A DNA stretch of 64,000 nt from an uncultured Lachnospiraceae bacterium (GCA_910588965.1 CAJUSO010000008.1:18536-82535); one strand, 5' to 3'; counted from the first letter of the stretch, positions 26,040-34,990 are shown. Notes: generated from the sequence alone by a model not told the origin. Translations and numbers: made by a program.

Positions 26040-27092
26040 TTACTCAAATGCCACACATGTCATGGATTGGTTGACAAATTGGTTGTTATAATGCTCCCCG
26101 TACCCCACCAGGCCCGCATGGCTGCCCAGGGCGCTCATTTCCTCCAAGTATTCCTGCATATACCGGTTCTCGCTGAATAGTTTGTACCGGAACAGGCAGT
26201 TCACGGAAAACACGGCTGAAATCCTTGGAAAATCCTTCTGGATTGCCTGGATGGTCCCCTTTACAACCTTCCGGAAGTCGCTTAACTCCAAAAGCACCAG
26301 CACATCGGAATCATTCACCTGGCGGAAACAGGCAAGCGCGTTCCCGCTGACCTCCTTGATGGATATGATGCAGACATCATCCCCATTCAGCTTGCCAAAG
26401 GGGTTTTTGAAGGTCTGGGTCAATATTTCCTGCTCTGTCACATGGAGGATTTCCTGGTACGTCTGCTTGGCAGGCCTCCCATTCAGTTCCCCAATGATAT
26501 ATTTTTCCTTGTCTGTCTTGGAAGCAATAAAGCGGTAATTATCCAGCTTGTGGTAGATATTCTCCTTGTATGCCCTTACCCTTCCGTTCTGGTTCCGGAT
26601 CATTGCATAAGCCACCGCATCCTTGTAGACCTGGCCGTTTGCAGACACCATCCCGGCATCCCCGGTCCCGCCCACAAGGGAAATATTCCGGCGCTTCAGC
26701 ACGCTGTATATCGTTGTCAGGACACAGGCGTCATTCCCCGTGCAGAAATCAATACAGACCGTATCCTTCTGGGAGCCATTTACTGCCTCCACGTCCTGCT
26801 TTAGGCGGTTAATGTATTTGACCGGCATCACAGAGGCCTGCTCCAGCACATTCGCCGCCGCAGCCACCCCGTGGAAGGCAATGACGCTTACGCCCCTTTC
26901 CACCATCTTCCTGGCATATCCCATACCAATGCACCCGATGCTCGGAACTTTGGGGAAAAGTTCCTCCAACTTCTTTACATGCCCCTCAAACTGCCCCTGA
27001 TTTGAAATCAGCATTACAAACTGCGGGTCCTGCAGCCCACGGACTGCCTCCTTCAAGTCCCCGCTTTGACTCATACCAAAAAATTGTCTCAC
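26040..27092 (-). CDS. FIST-domain sensor protein
   Basis: A 350-residue protein made of FIST_N (residues 1-190: FVMLISNQGQFEGHVKKLEE, then PSIGCIGMGYA and the LVGGTGDAG loop) and FIST_C (residues 200-350: YQEILHVTEQEILTQTF, and near the end GYGEHYNNQFVNQSM). FIST proteins are intracellular sensory domains thought to bind small ligands, possibly amino acids, and are often fused to or linked with MCPs and kinases. Here the link is by operon: 39 bp after the M50 protease gene and 10 bp before the MCP start. Translation starts at a GTG preceded by GGAG. Confidence 0.88.
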   Translation of the reverse strand: MRQFFGMSQSGDLKEAVRGLQDPQFVMLISNQGQFEGHVKKLEELFPKVPSIGCIGMGYARKMVERGVSVIAFHGVAAAANVLEQASVMPVKYINRLKQDVEAVNGSQKDTVCIDFCTGNDACVLTTIYSVLKRRNISLVGGTGDAGMVSANGQVYKDAVAYAMIRNQNGRVRAYKENIYHKLDNYRFIASKTDKEKYIIGELNGRPAKQTYQEILHVTEQEILTQTFKNPFGKLNGDDVCIISIKEVSGNALACFRQVNDSDVLVLLELSDFRKVVKGTIQAIQKDFPRISAVFSVNCLFRYKLFSENRYMQEYLEEMSALGSHAGLVGYGEHYNNQFVNQSMTCVAFE

Positions 27093-27131
27093 TGTATGCT
27101 CCTCTCTTCCCTAACATATTTCCGTGTGCCC

Positions 27132-27761
27132 CTACCATCCACAAACCCGCATCGCTGCCTGTGCCATCCACTCCAGCACTGCTGTATTGGCATAGTCCAA
27201 TGGCTCCCTCAGAATCCCGGTATACAGGCAGAGGAACAGCAGAGGCATGGCAAGCCTCCCAATCCTGCCATAAAGCCCCCGGATCCCCGGAACCAATTCC
27301 TCCAGCACATGGGAGCCGTCCAAAGGGGGGATTGGGATCAGGTTAAATGTGCCAAGGCCTATATTAATAGCCGCCAGATAAGAAAACCAGATGCCCTCAT
27401 GCCCTGCCATGCTGGCAGCCACAAATAGCAGCATCCCCAAAAAAGCCAGGACGTAATTCATCAAAGGCCCTGCCAGGGACACCAGGACTGTCCCCACCCT
27501 CCGGTTCTTATAGCTGGCAGGATTAATCTGGACAGGCTTGGCCCAGCCCATCCCAAACAGCAGCAGGCACAGCGTCCCCATAAGGTCCAGGTGGGCAAAG
27601 GGGTTCAGGCTCAGCCGCCCTTGCCGCTTCGGCGTCGGGTCCCCCAGCTTATAGGAGACAAACCCATGGGCAAATTCATGGCAAGTAATTGCCAGCAAGA
27701 TGGCTGGGACCATATACAGCATATCCTTAAGATATTCTACTGAAAACAGATGCCTTAGCAT
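27132..27761 (-). CDS. M50 family (site-2 protease type) membrane metalloprotease
   Basis: A 209-residue membrane protein with the zinc motif HEFAH in the first transmembrane region (residues 28-32) and the third ligand in NPFAHLD/NLIPIPPLDGSHV. This is the compact YwhC/SpoIVFB-like type without PDZ domain. It has about six hydrophobic segments. It should cut membrane-embedded substrates. It is the first gene of a same-strand run: protease, FIST, MCP, Hpt. The ribosome binding site (GTAGG) is weak. Confidence 0.9.
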   Translation of the reverse strand: MLRHLFSVEYLKDMLYMVPAILLAITCHEFAHGFVSYKLGDPTPKRQGRLSLNPFAHLDLMGTLCLLLFGMGWAKPVQINPASYKNRRVGTVLVSLAGPLMNYVLAFLGMLLFVAASMAGHEGIWFSYLAAINIGLGTFNLIPIPPLDGSHVLEELVPGIRGLYGRIGRLAMPLLFLCLYTGILREPLDYANTAVLEWMAQAAMRVCGW

Positions 27762-27811
27762 ATTCTTATACCTACGCCTTTCCCTCTTCTAGTATCCTTT
27801 TGCTTGATGGA

Positions 27812-27880
27812 ATTATATGTATGCCTTATTGAACATCGTTGCTCCAACAGATATATACTAACACACATAAGGCATATAAT
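27812..27880. other. imperfect inverted repeat ATTATAT...GCCTTAT
   Basis: ATTATATGTATGCCTTAT (27812-27829) pairs with ATAAGGCATATAAT (27867-27880) over 14 bp with a 4-base bulge and a loop of about 37 bases. It overlaps the likely promoter region of the M50-FIST-MCP-Hpt unit, so it may be a regulator site or a hairpin in the leader. Confidence 0.45.
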
Positions 27881-27955
27881 CCAGCAAAATATTTGAAACA
27901 GGGCAATGTGGCTAGCCTGCTCCAAGTCCCCTACCCCATCAACCTTGAGGGATAC

Positions 27956-27998
27956 GATAAAAAAGGAGCGTGTTCCAAGGGAAAACGGAATACGCCCC
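27956..27998 (-). terminator. terminator of spoVG
   Basis: On the minus strand GGGGCGTATTCC and GGAACACGCTCC pair around a short loop and are followed by TTTTTT. Confidence 0.88.
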
Positions 27999-28062
27999 AT
28001 CGCTTTGTTGATTCCTAGCTATGTACTTCCAGCTTCCTACTCACAACCCACGCCCCTTAGCC

Positions 28063-28353
28063 CTAAACCGGAGCCTCCCCTTCTGTCCCTGGCGCTTGCG
28101 CCGTTTCTGCCTGGTAATGTTCCAGGATAATACGCTGTATCGTCTCCCTTGTCTGTGAATTGATTGGGTGTGCGATATCACGGTACTCGCCGTCTGCCGC
28201 CTTCCTGCTCGGCATTGCGATGAACAGGCCTTTCTCGCCCTCGATTACCTTAATGTCGTGGACTACGAATTCTTCATCAAGCGTGATAGAAACCACCGCC
28301 CGCATTTTCCCTTCCTTTTCCACCTTACGGATCCTCACGTCTGTAATCTGCAT
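28063..28353 (-). CDS. spoVG: septation/sporulation regulator SpoVG
   Basis: A 96-residue protein with the whole SpoVG family core: MQITDVRIRKVEKEGKM, VVHDIKVIEGEKGLFIAMPS and YRDIAHPINSQTRE. SpoVG binds nucleic acid, especially RNA, and affects sporulation, cell division and virulence traits in Firmicutes. The C-terminal tail (about 12 residues) is short and acidic. The ATG at 28353 follows GGGGGCGG, and an in-frame upstream ATG lies in the glgD end and was rejected. It is followed by its own terminator. Confidence 0.95.
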   Translation of the reverse strand: MQITDVRIRKVEKEGKMRAVVSITLDEEFVVHDIKVIEGEKGLFIAMPSRKAADGEYRDIAHPINSQTRETIQRIILEHYQAETAQAPGTEGEAPV

Positions 28354-28424
28354 ATTTCCGCCCCCTTTTATGCCATTCCCCCTCCCGCCGAAGCCAGCCG
28401 CCAATAGCCGCATGCAGCGGAAGG

Positions 28425-29540
28425 TCAAATCACATATCTTTCGTTGTGTTCATATACTACTTTAATGCCGTCGCCGCCGCTGAAATATGTATTGGCACGC
28501 AGCGTATCCCGGCTCTCTACAATGCAGTTCTCAATATGGGTGTTGTCCCCGATATACACGTCATTTAATATTATGGAATTTTTAATCACACAATTTTTCC
28601 CTACAAACACTTTTTTGAACAGGATAGAATTCTCCACCTTGCTGTTAATGATACACCCGCTGGAAATCAAGCTGTTGCGCACCTCAGAACCCACATTGTA
28701 CTTGGCTGGCGGCAAGTCGTCCACCTTAGAATATACCTTCGGCTCATTACGGAAAAAAGCGCGCACTTTGGGGTCTAAAAATTCCATGTTCGTCCTATAA
28801 TAAGACTCAACCGTTGCGATATTGCTCCAATAGTCTTCTAATTTATACCCATAAATCCTCTTCATATTCTTGTAGCGGATAAGGATATCCGTCACAAAAT
28901 CATAACGCCCTTCCTCCGCACACCGCTCTAACATCTCTATCAGCTGGCGCCTGCGGATAATATAAATCCCAGCCGAAATGGTATTGGACTGTGCCACCAT
29001 GGGCTTCTCTTCATACTCCACAATCCTGGAATCTTCGTTCATGCGCACCACGCCGAAACGGCTCACATCCTCCCCCACGGGCATATCTTTACAGACAATC
29101 GTAATATCTGCCTTCTTGCTGATATGGTATTCCAGGACCTTATTGTAATCCAGCTTGTAAACACAGTCCCCAGCCGTTATGATCACATAAGGCTCATGGC
29201 TCCTCTTTAGGAAATCCAGGTTCCGGTACATGGCATCCGCCGTGCCCCGGTACCACCATGCATTGTCTGAGGTGACAGTGGGGTTGAATACATAAAGGCC
29301 GCCCTGCTTCCTGCCGAAATCCCACCATTTCGAGGAACTTAAGTGCTCATTCAGGCTCCTTGCGTTATACTGGGCCAATATGGCCACTTTCTGGATATGG
29401 GAGTTGCTCATGTTGCTGAGCGCAAAATCAATACACCGGTAACTGCCGCCAATGGGCATGGCCGCTATGGCCCTCTTTTTGGAAAGTTCCTGTATCCTGC
29501 TGTTATTCCCGCCTGCTAATATTATCCCTAATGCCTTCAT
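28425..29540 (-). CDS. glgD: GlgD, regulatory subunit of glucose-1-phosphate adenylyltransferase
   Basis: A 371-residue paralogue of GlgC. The catalytic loop is altered (GGNNSRIQELSKKRAIAAMP in place of GGQGSRL), which fits the role of GlgD as a non-catalytic or weakly catalytic partner that raises GlgC activity. The C-terminal third is a left-handed beta helix with hexapeptide repeats (NCVIKNSIILNDVYIGDN). The ATG overlaps the glgC stop in ATGA, so expression is coupled. The downstream genes of glycogen formation (glgA, glgB, glgP) are not in the window. Confidence 0.95.
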   Translation of the reverse strand: MKALGIILAGGNNSRIQELSKKRAIAAMPIGGSYRCIDFALSNMSNSHIQKVAILAQYNARSLNEHLSSSKWWDFGRKQGGLYVFNPTVTSDNAWWYRGTADAMYRNLDFLKRSHEPYVIITAGDCVYKLDYNKVLEYHISKKADITIVCKDMPVGEDVSRFGVVRMNEDSRIVEYEEKPMVAQSNTISAGIYIIRRRQLIEMLERCAEEGRYDFVTDILIRYKNMKRIYGYKLEDYWSNIATVESYYRTNMEFLDPKVRAFFRNEPKVYSKVDDLPPAKYNVGSEVRNSLISSGCIINSKVENSILFKKVFVGKNCVIKNSIILNDVYIGDNTHIENCIVESRDTLRANTYFSGGDGIKVVYEHNERYVI

Positions 29541-30811
29541 ACTCTGTCACCTGCCTTAACTATTGATTCCCCGCTCGCCAAAATGCCGTCTGGATAGTCT
29601 TCCTTGGCTGTCACGCCTGCAATCGCCGTATTTTTCCCAACCTTAACGCCAGATGGGATGACGGAGTCCTCCCCAATGGTCACAAGGCCAAAGGAGTAGA
29701 CGCTCTTATTCATCTTGTTCTCCACTTCTTCCCCGACCCCAAGCTCCACGTTGCTGCCAATCTTCACATTCTCTGCAATGATGGACTTGGTGATGGTCAC
29801 GTTATCGCCAATCACCGTATCCCGCATAATGATGGAATCATGCACCACGGAATTTTTGCCGATTGTAACGCCGGAGCCAATCACGGAGCCATGGACTTCC
29901 CCATAGATTTCAGACCCTTCCCCGATAATGCACCGCTCTGTCACGGCATCCTCTGCAATATACTGGGGCTCAATGGCATCGCTTTTGGTGTAAATCTTCC
30001 AGTATTCCTCATACAAGTTGAATTCTGGGATCAAATCAATCAGCTCCATATTGGCTTCCCAATAAGAGCCAAGGGTCCCCACGTCCTTCCAGTAGCCGTT
30101 GTACTCATACGCGAAAAGACGGCGGCCGTTCTCCCGGCAGTATGGGATAATATGCTTGCCGAAATCACAGTTGCTCTGCTCAGACATTGTGACCAGGGCT
30201 TCCTTGAGCACGCTCCAGTTAAAAATGTAGATGCCCATGGACGCCAGGTTGCTCCTGGGGTTCTCAGGCTTCTCCTCAAACTCTAAAATCTGCTTGTTCT
30301 CATCTGTGATTACAAGCCCAAAGCGGCTTGCTTCCTCCCAGGGCACCGGCATGGCGGCAATGGTAACGTCCGCCTGGTTCTCCTTATGGAAATCCAGCAT
30401 CACTTCATAATTCATCTTGTAGATGTGGTCTCCGGACAGGATCAGCACGTATTCCGGGTTATAGCTATCAATATAATTCAGGTTCTGGTAGATAGCATTC
30501 GCCGTCCCAGTATACCATTCGCTGTTATCGCTTTTCTCATAGGGGGGAAGGACGGTCACCCCTCCATTGTTGCGGTCCAAGTCCCAGGGGATGCCAATCC
30601 CGATATGGGCGTTCAGCCGCAGCGGCTGGTATTGGGTCAGGACGCCTACGGTATCTATCCCGGAATTCACACAGTTGCTTAATGGAAAATCAATAATACG
30701 GTACTTGCCGCCGAATGCCACGGCAGGCTTTGCCACATCTGAAGTCAATACGCCAAGCCGGCTCCCCTGGCCGCCTGCCAAAAGCATGGCTATCATTTCT
30801 TTACGAATCAT
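29537..30811 (-). CDS. glgC: GlgC, glucose-1-phosphate adenylyltransferase
   Basis: A 424-residue enzyme that makes ADP-glucose from ATP and glucose 1-phosphate, the committing step of bacterial glycogen synthesis. It contains GGQGSRLGVLTSDVAKPAVA, FGGKYRIIDFPLSNCVNSG, the substrate motif ILEFEEKP and WKDVGTLGSYWEANMEL. The C-terminal beta helix carries NSVVHDSIIMRDTVIGDN. The ATG at 30811 follows GAGAGGTGA. The GTG at 30820 overlaps that site and was rejected. Its substrate can be supplied by the mutase at 798. A TATAAT box occurs at 30868-30873 on the minus strand with a poor -35. Confidence 0.96.
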   Translation of the reverse strand: MIRKEMIAMLLAGGQGSRLGVLTSDVAKPAVAFGGKYRIIDFPLSNCVNSGIDTVGVLTQYQPLRLNAHIGIGIPWDLDRNNGGVTVLPPYEKSDNSEWYTGTANAIYQNLNYIDSYNPEYVLILSGDHIYKMNYEVMLDFHKENQADVTIAAMPVPWEEASRFGLVITDENKQILEFEEKPENPRSNLASMGIYIFNWSVLKEALVTMSEQSNCDFGKHIIPYCRENGRRLFAYEYNGYWKDVGTLGSYWEANMELIDLIPEFNLYEEYWKIYTKSDAIEPQYIAEDAVTERCIIGEGSEIYGEVHGSVIGSGVTIGKNSVVHDSIIMRDTVIGDNVTITKSIIAENVKIGSNVELGVGEEVENKMNKSVYSFGLVTIGEDSVIPSGVKVGKNTAIAGVTAKEDYPDGILASGESIVKAGDRV

Positions 30812-31012
30812 GTCTCTCACCTCTCGTCAATAAATTTCTTCATGCTAAGTGTTATGCCCGTAGGGTAATTATACCACAAAAGAATCCTTTCGTACACATA
30901 TTTCACAATTTTTTTAAGATAGAAAAGGGATTTTTGTCAAATCATACAAAAAAGATAGGTAAATTTTAACAAAATGATGACACATTCACGTTCATACAAA
31001 GGATTTTCGGTT

Positions 31013-31040
31013 TGCAAAATGGATAGGGTTGGTATAAAAT
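31013..31040 (+). promoter_or_regulatory. probable promoter of murC
   Basis: TTGCAA (31013-31018) and TAAAAT (31035-31040) lie 16 bp apart, about 90 bp in front of the start codon. The rest of the divergent gap 30812-31129 is A+T rich and contains the glgC promoter region. Confidence 0.5.
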
Positions 31041-31129
31041 ATAGATGAGCCAAAATTACGGGGGGTTGCAAGGGATACAAGAAGGGCGTTGCAGAAAACC
31101 AACTATAGAAAGAATGGCAGGTAAGACCT

Positions 31130-32509
31130 ATGTATAAGATTAATTTTATGGAACCGGTGCATTTACATTTTATTGGGATTGGCGGCATCAGCATGAGCGG
31201 GCTGGCAGAAATCCTGCTGAAAGAGCATTTTGTGATATCAGGGTCGGATTCCAAGGAAACAGCGCTGACGAAGCGCCTAGGGCAGCTGGGGGCGGAAGTT
31301 TTTTATGGGCAGCGGGCATCCAACCTAAAGGATGGCGTGCAGGCCGTGGTTTATACAGCGGCAATCCACGGGGACAACCCGGAACTCAAGGCCGCAAAGG
31401 AAAAGGGGGTCCCTACCCTAAGCAGGGCGGAGCTTCTGGGGCAGATCATGGATAATTATAAACAGTCTATTGCGGTGGCCGGGACCCATGGGAAGACCAC
31501 CACCACATCCATGGTGACGCATATCCTGCTGGAAGCCTGCACAGACCCTACCGTGTCCGTGGGGGGGATTTTAAAAGCCATCCAAGGGAATATCCGGGTA
31601 GGCAGCTCAGAGGTATTCCTAACAGAAGCCTGTGAGTATACGAACAGCTTTTTCCATTTTTACCCAAAATATGGGATAATCCTGAATATTGAGGAAGACC
31701 ATATGGACTTTTTCAAGGATCTGGCAGACATCCGGAAGTCTTTCCGCCGTTTTGCAGAGAATGTCCAGCCGGGAGGGACGTTGCTCCTAAATGCAGAAAT
31801 CCCTGGCCTAAGGGAATTCACGGAAGGCCTTCCCTGCAAATCTGTTACTTATGGGCTGGAAGGAACCGGGGAGTACCATGCCGCCAGCCTAACATTCCAG
31901 AAGGACGGGCGTCCCAGGTTCGACCTTGTGCACGGGCAGGAGACTGTGGGGCCCATCGCAATGGAAGTGCCAGGGCTCCATAATGTGTCCAATGCCGTAG
32001 CCGCCTGTGCGCTTGGGCTGGAAATGGGCATCCCGTTTCCCTGCATCCAGAAGGCCCTGGCCGGGTTCGGCGGGACTGCCCGGCGGTTTGAGCATAAAGG
32101 CAGCCTGGGGGGGATTACGATCGTGGACGATTATGCGCACCACCCTACCGAAATCGCAGCTACCCTGGCGGCTGCCAAAAACTGCGGGGGCGGGCGGATT
32201 GTCTGTGTGTTCCAGCCCCATACTTATACGCGCACAAAGGCTTTCATGGATGAGTTCGCACAGAGCCTGGCAGCGGCAGACGTGGTAGTGCTGGCCGATA
32301 TTTATGCGGCCAGGGAAACGGATACCCTCGGCATCAGTTCCAAAGACCTCCAGAAAAAGTTACAAAAACTGGGCTGCGCATGCCATTATTTTCCCTCTTT
32401 TGACGAAATTGAAGATTTCCTGTTAAAAAATTGTATAAACGGTGACTTGTTGATAACTATGGGCGCCGGAGACATTGTACAAGTTGGGGAACACCTGCTT
32501 GGACAATAG
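31130..32509 (+). CDS. murC: UDP-N-acetylmuramate--L-alanine ligase
   Basis: A 459-residue Mur ligase that adds the first L-alanine to UDP-MurNAc in the cytoplasm. The glycine-rich HFIGIGGISMSGLAEIL, the ATP loop AGTHGKTTTTSM and the metal/ATP sequence DDYAHHPTEIAATL all agree with MurC rather than MurD, E or F. The length is normal. A short AGGT precedes the ATG. The end of the gene runs into a terminator hairpin whose arm contains two DnaA boxes. Confidence 0.97.
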   Translation: MYKINFMEPVHLHFIGIGGISMSGLAEILLKEHFVISGSDSKETALTKRLGQLGAEVFYGQRASNLKDGVQAVVYTAAIHGDNPELKAAKEKGVPTLSRAELLGQIMDNYKQSIAVAGTHGKTTTTSMVTHILLEACTDPTVSVGGILKAIQGNIRVGSSEVFLTEACEYTNSFFHFYPKYGIILNIEEDHMDFFKDLADIRKSFRRFAENVQPGGTLLLNAEIPGLREFTEGLPCKSVTYGLEGTGEYHAASLTFQKDGRPRFDLVHGQETVGPIAMEVPGLHNVSNAVAACALGLEMGIPFPCIQKALAGFGGTARRFEHKGSLGGITIVDDYAHHPTEIAATLAAAKNCGGGRIVCVFQPHTYTRTKAFMDEFAQSLAAADVVVLADIYAARETDTLGISSKDLQKKLQKLGCACHYFPSFDEIEDFLLKNCINGDLLITMGAGDIVQVGEHLLGQ

Positions 32510-32527
32510 TTATCCACATTATCCACA
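32510..32527 (+). promoter_or_regulatory. two adjacent DnaA boxes
   Basis: TTATCCACA occurs twice without a gap (32510-32518 and 32519-32527); both match the DnaA box consensus exactly. A weaker box in the opposite orientation, TGTGGATTT, lies at 32557-32565. Confidence 0.85.
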
Positions 32528-32568
32528 TCCGATTGGGGAAAACTTTTCCATGGGGATGTGGATTTTTA
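32521..32568 (+). terminator. terminator of murC, sharing sequence with the DnaA boxes
   Basis: ATCCACATCC (32521-32530) pairs perfectly with GGATGTGGAT (32554-32563), followed by TTTTAAG. The arms are themselves DnaA-box sequence. Confidence 0.7.
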
Positions 32569-32665
32569 AGTTAACATAAAGCTTTTTTTCCACCATTCGA
32601 CAAGATTCCCCTTTTTTCGGTAAAATGCGGGAAAATCCGCACTTCGAGGTGTTTGGCGGAAATTT

Positions 32666-32692
32666 TTATCCACATTATCCACACTATCCACA
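32666..32692 (+). promoter_or_regulatory. three adjacent DnaA boxes
   Basis: TTATCCACA (32666-32674), TTATCCACA (32675-32683) and CTATCCACA (32684-32692) follow each other in the same orientation with a 9-bp pitch, 129-155 bp in front of the DnaD-domain gene. The A+T-rich stretch up to 32820 holds a possible -10 (CTATACTTT near 32760). Confidence 0.88.
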
Positions 32693-32820
32693 ATTGCCCA
32701 ATGCCTTGTATTTTCTGGCTTTACAGGAAAAATTCCACTTCTCAATTTGCCTTTTATGTGCTATACTTTAAGGCACATTGAAAGGTACTGGATCCTTAAA
32801 AAACGAACCTGGAGGGTATT

Positions 32821-33903
32821 ATGGAAGACATTACTTTATACAAGGACAAAGGCAATTCCACGACGGCAATCCCCAACCGCTTTATTGACGAATACATGAC
32901 TGCCGCCAATGGTGAATTCGTGAAAATCTATTTATACCTGCTCCGCTGCATGAACTCGCCAGACTGCAGCTTTTCTATATCCAGGACTGCAGATAAATTT
33001 AACCATACAGAAAAGGATATCCAGCGGGCGCTGCGGTACTGGGAAAAGATGCGCCTGCTGCGGCTGGAATACGATGAAGGGAAGTCCATCTCCGGGATTT
33101 ATTTATTGGAATCCTCCGGCAGCCCGGAGGAAGAGGAAAAGGACGACGCTGTCCCTTTGAAGAAGGCAGAAGGCAGCTTACCGCCTGGAGGCCCTGCCCG
33201 GCAGGAGGCAGCCCCAGAAAAGCCTGTTTATACGGCCGACGACATGAAAGCTTTCCGTGAGAAAGAAGAAGTACAGGAAATGCTGTTTGTTGCAGAACGC
33301 TATCTGGGGCGGCCGCTTACCCCTACAGACACCCAATCGCTGCTCTATTGGTATGACGGGTTGGGCTTCTCCTCCGATTTGGCCGTGTACCTTTTGGAAT
33401 ACTGCATTGCAGGGGGGCACCGCAGCCTGCACTATATGGAAAAAGTCGCGCTGAATTGGAAGGATTCCGGGATTACTACCGTAGCGCAGGCCAAGCGGGC
33501 TTCCAACGCCTACAGCAAAGTCCACCGCGCCGTCATGAAATCCCTTGGGATCCAGGGACGGAGCCTCATCCCTGCTGAAACTGCTTACATAGATAAGTGG
33601 AGCAAGGAATTCGGGTTTGGGCAGGACATGATCACTGAGGCATGCAGCCGTACCATCCTGGCCATCCACCAGCCCAATTTCGAATATGCGGACCGCATCC
33701 TGGCCAATTGGAAACGCCAGGATATCAAAACCCTTGCCGCCGCCACGAAGGCGGACAAGGATTTCCAGGCCGCCAGAGGCGCTGGGAAGGCTGGGAAGGC
33801 GTCCCCTGCCAAGGCAGCCGCCGCCAACCGCTTTAACAGCTTCCCCCAGCGTACCTATAATATTGACAAATTGGAAGCGGAACTGTTAAACAGCGCACGC
33901 TAA
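32821..33903 (+). CDS. DnaD-domain replication initiation protein
   Basis: A 360-residue protein. Residues 1-95 resemble the winged-helix N-terminal domain of DnaD (FIDEYMTAANGEFVKIYLYL, then SISRTADKFNHTEKDIQRAL). Two DnaD C-terminal domains follow: residues 145-215 (EEVQEMLFVAERYLGRPLTP, then YMEKVALNWKDSGITTVAQA) and residues 230-310 (KSLGIQGRSL, then EYADRILANWKRQDIKTLAA). DnaD and DnaB proteins of Gram-positives remodel origin DNA and help load the replicative helicase. The next gene, ten bases downstream, is a DnaC/DnaI-type loader ATPase, which supports that role. GGAGG precedes the ATG. The promoter region contains the DnaA-box array. Confidence 0.9.
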   Translation: MEDITLYKDKGNSTTAIPNRFIDEYMTAANGEFVKIYLYLLRCMNSPDCSFSISRTADKFNHTEKDIQRALRYWEKMRLLRLEYDEGKSISGIYLLESSGSPEEEEKDDAVPLKKAEGSLPPGGPARQEAAPEKPVYTADDMKAFREKEEVQEMLFVAERYLGRPLTPTDTQSLLYWYDGLGFSSDLAVYLLEYCIAGGHRSLHYMEKVALNWKDSGITTVAQAKRASNAYSKVHRAVMKSLGIQGRSLIPAETAYIDKWSKEFGFGQDMITEACSRTILAIHQPNFEYADRILANWKRQDIKTLAAATKADKDFQAARGAGKAGKASPAKAAAANRFNSFPQRTYNIDKLEAELLNSAR

Positions 33904-33913
33904 GGAGACCCCT

Positions 33914-34906
33914 ATGGCATTAAGCAACACCCAATACAATACCTTAATCCGCCGCTATGAAGAAAGGCAGCTGGAGAACCAGCACACGGTATCTGCCCGC
34001 ACGGAGGCCCTTTATAGGCAGGTCCCCAGGCTTTCCCAAATAGACAGCGCCATCTCATCCGCCTCACTGGCACAGGCCAGGCGGCTTATCAATGGGGAGG
34101 ATGAGGCGCTAGGCGAACTGAAGCGGCAGATTGCCGCCCTCCATGAGGAGAAGGAACGCCTTCTGTGCAGCCTTGGCTACCCGGCGGATTACCTTTCCCC
34201 TCCCTACGGCTGCAAGGACTGCAGGGATACCGGATACATCGGCAACAAGAAATGCCATTGCTTCCAGCAGGCTGCCATCGACCTGGTATACACCCAGTCC
34301 AATATACGCCAAATCTTAGAGAAGGAGAACTTCCAGCACTTCTCCGAGCAATACTATTCCGGCTCCCAGGTTAACCCTGCCACAGGCCTGTCCAGCCTTG
34401 CCACCGCCCAGAAGGCAGTGGCTCTTTGCATGGATTTTATAGAAACGTTTGACCATGCCTTCAAGAACCTGTTCTTCTATGGGGATACGGGCACCGGCAA
34501 GACTTTCTTGTCTAATTGCGTGGCAAAGGAACTGTTGGATACGGGGCATTCCGTGATTTATTTCAGCGCCTCCTCCCTTTTCCATATTTTTGAGAAAAAT
34601 GATTTCGGGAAAGGCGGCACACCAAACGTGGATTACCAGAACATCTTTGGCTGCGACCTTTTGATTATCGACGACCTTGGCACGGAGCTTCCCAACTCCT
34701 TTACCGCCTCGCGCCTGTTCCTATGCCTGAACGAACGCATCCTACGACAGAAATCCACCATTATCTCCACGAACCTTGGGCTTAGGCAGCTGGTGGACAC
34801 CTATTCGGAACGTACCTTCTCCAGGATCTCCAGCAGCTATGCCATGATAAAGCTTTTCGGGGACGATATCCGGCTGCAGAAAAAGCTGAATGCCCAAGGC
34901 GCCTGA
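33914..34906 (+). CDS. DnaC/DnaI-type helicase loader ATPase
   Basis: A 330-residue AAA+ protein. Walker A is GDTGTGKTFLSN and Walker B is LLIIDDLGTEL, and a sensor region contains KSTIISTNLGLRQL. The N-terminal 110 residues contain a cysteine cluster CKDCRDTGYIGNKKCHC, a small zinc-binding module as in Bacillus DnaI. It should deliver the DnaB-type helicase to origins together with the DnaD-domain protein encoded just before. AAGGAGA lies in front of the ATG. IstB transposition helpers share the fold, but no transposase is present. Confidence 0.92.
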   Translation: MALSNTQYNTLIRRYEERQLENQHTVSARTEALYRQVPRLSQIDSAISSASLAQARRLINGEDEALGELKRQIAALHEEKERLLCSLGYPADYLSPPYGCKDCRDTGYIGNKKCHCFQQAAIDLVYTQSNIRQILEKENFQHFSEQYYSGSQVNPATGLSSLATAQKAVALCMDFIETFDHAFKNLFFYGDTGTGKTFLSNCVAKELLDTGHSVIYFSASSLFHIFEKNDFGKGGTPNVDYQNIFGCDLLIIDDLGTELPNSFTASRLFLCLNERILRQKSTIISTNLGLRQLVDTYSERTFSRISSSYAMIKLFGDDIRLQKKLNAQGA

Positions 34907-34990
34907 CAGCCATCCTGAAACCAACAAAAGAAGCTGGATTCCTCAAGCACCTATCAACCATCACATAAAAATTTTATGGAGGACATTGCG

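Noticed and set aside
32510..32692. Chromosomal replication origin
   Set aside because: DnaA boxes are present, but dnaA, dnaN and a clear AT-rich unwinding region are not seen; I report it only as a DnaA-box array.
33914..34906. IstB transposition helper, hence an insertion sequence
   Set aside because: The zinc-type Cys cluster and the DnaD neighbour fit a helicase loader, and no transposase or terminal repeat is nearby.
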